From positions 1 to 64,000 of the forward strand of contig NZ_CANMMT010000010.1 in NCBI RefSeq assembly GCF_947499065.1: 64,000 bases of DNA. Direction: 5' to 3'. This document shows positions 63,342 through 64,000 of this stretch, one piece after another (positions within the stretch are counted from its first letter, which is position 1; each line of letters starts with the position of its first letter). Source of the DNA: an uncultured Tenacibaculum sp. Its GTDB lineage: Bacteria; Bacteroidota; Bacteroidia; Flavobacteriales; Flavobacteriaceae. Position numbers and translations under genes: made by a program. The notes under the pieces were generated by a model. That model saw nothing but the letters and a program-made list of their open reading frames with translations. It was not told the DNA's origin and made no database searches.

Positions 63342-64000
63342 ATGAAATTATCAAATTTTAATTTTGAATTGCCAGAAGAATTATTGGCAGAGTACCCTTC
63401 AGAGCATAGAGATGAATCACGTTTAATGGTATTACACAGAGATACTCAAAAGATTGAACACAGACAGTTCAAAGACTTAATTGAGTATTTTGATGAAGGA
63501 GATGTAATGATGTTAAACAATACAAAGGTTTTTCCAGCTCGTATGTACGGGAACAAAGAAAAAACTGGAGCTCGTATTGAAGTATTTTTATTACGTGAGT
63601 TAAATGCTGAAAATCGCTTATGGGATGTATTAGTTGATCCAGCTAGAAAAATTAGAATTGGAAATAAATTATTCTTTGGTGAAGATGAGAGTTTAGTTGC
63701 TGAAGTTATTGATAATACTACATCTAGAGGAAGAACATTACGTTTCTTGTTTGATGGACCATATGAAGAGTTTAGAGAAAAGTTAGTTAAGCTAGGTGAA
63801 ACACCATTGCCTAAATATATTAAGCGTGAGGTAGAACCATCTGATGAAGATCGTTACCAAACAATTTTTGCTAAGCACGAAGGAGCTGTAGCTGCACCAA
63901 CTGCAGGATTACACTTTTCTAAACACTTAATGAAAAGATTAGAAATTAAAGGTATTGATTTTGCTGAGACTACATTACACGTTGGATTAGGTACTTTTAA
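63342..64000 (+). CDS. queA: S-adenosylmethionine:tRNA ribosyltransferase-isomerase, C-terminal part beyond window
   Basis: The frame opens at the ATG at 63342 and runs to the window end without a stop (about 219 residues). The N-terminus [32 protein letters not shown] and the [17 protein letters not shown] segment identify QueA. It transfers the ribose of SAM to 7-aminomethyl-7-deazaguanine in tRNA, making epoxyqueuosine. It is a further SAM user, with its own promoter. It looks intact as far as it can be seen. Confidence 0.96.
   Translation, partial: MKLSNFNFELPEELLAEYPSEHRDESRLMVLHRDTQKIEHRQFKDLIEYFDEGDVMMLNNTKVFPARMYGNKEKTGARIEVFLLRELNAENRLWDVLVDPARKIRIGNKLFFGEDESLVAEVIDNTTSRGRTLRFLFDGPYEEFREKLVKLGETPLPKYIKREVEPSDEDRYQTIFAKHEGAVAAPTAGLHFSKHLMKRLEIKGIDFAETTLHVGLGTF

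Overview
The window looks like a chromosomal stretch from a marine-type Flavobacteriaceae bacterium (Bacteroidetes), in the neighbourhood of Tenacibaculum or Polaribacter. The pointers are a very AT-rich composition, Bacteroidetes-type promoters (TAnnTTTG at about -7), a protein with a type IX secretion C-terminal domain, many short lipoproteins (DUF4920, DUF6146, DUF4932 types) and a homoserine acyltransferase fused to aspartokinase-homoserine dehydrogenase. The genus is an inference.

Left part (1-26.8 kb): two identical tRNA-Asp genes, a DUF58 protein and thioredoxin, followed by a sulfur amino-acid supercluster read on the minus strand. A SAM-I riboswitch leads a split metH plus metF (6.5-1.7 kb). 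An operon of about twelve genes (18.5-8.4 kb) covers sulfate assimilation to cysteine: DUF2061, cysH, cysD, cysN, ferredoxin, HEPN-fused sulfite reductase, cobA, a siroheme dehydrogenase, a ferredoxin reductase, 2Fe-2S ferredoxin, cysE and cysM. It has a promoter and a palindromic operator, and an Rrf2 regulator lies just upstream. A second SAM-I riboswitch leads metY, the metX-thrA fusion, metZ and that Rrf2 gene (25.2-18.6 kb). Divergent from it, metK carries a SAM-II type pseudoknot riboswitch. The methionine, cysteine and SAM branches are therefore under layered control.

Middle (26.9-48 kb): ordinary housekeeping and accessory genes. These include SppA, 3-methyladenine glycosylase, an M49 peptidase lipoprotein, a Kir-type K+ channel, SDR and HAD enzymes, TlpA, IlvE, a DUF4920 plus cytochrome-like lipoprotein pair, MnmD, TrmN6 with a tiny upstream membrane peptide gene, a DinB-like protein, a saccharopine-dehydrogenase-like protein, PEP carboxykinase and adenine deaminase. 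Clear intrinsic terminators separate many of them.

Accessory island (48.1-54.4 kb): a minus-strand group of leaderless, beta-rich proteins of unknown role around a GH64-like (beta-1,3-glucanase / thaumatin-like) protein that keeps its Glu and Asp pair. A TPR sensor kinase and a LytTR response regulator lie directly upstream. Several strong RNA hairpins sit in leaders and between genes. This is the best candidate in the window for an uncharacterised system.

Right part (54.6-64 kb): ruvC, a DUF4932-like lipoprotein, hemW and a cyclase-family enzyme. A gene-free stretch of 1.35 kb follows, with three copies of a 177-bp repeat; each copy carries a promoter box and an identical-length 19-codon ORF. 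A structured, terminator-bearing leader precedes an MFS transporter. Then come a VOC protein, a MazG-like enzyme, a small membrane protein, aroA and the start of queA, which is cut by the window end.
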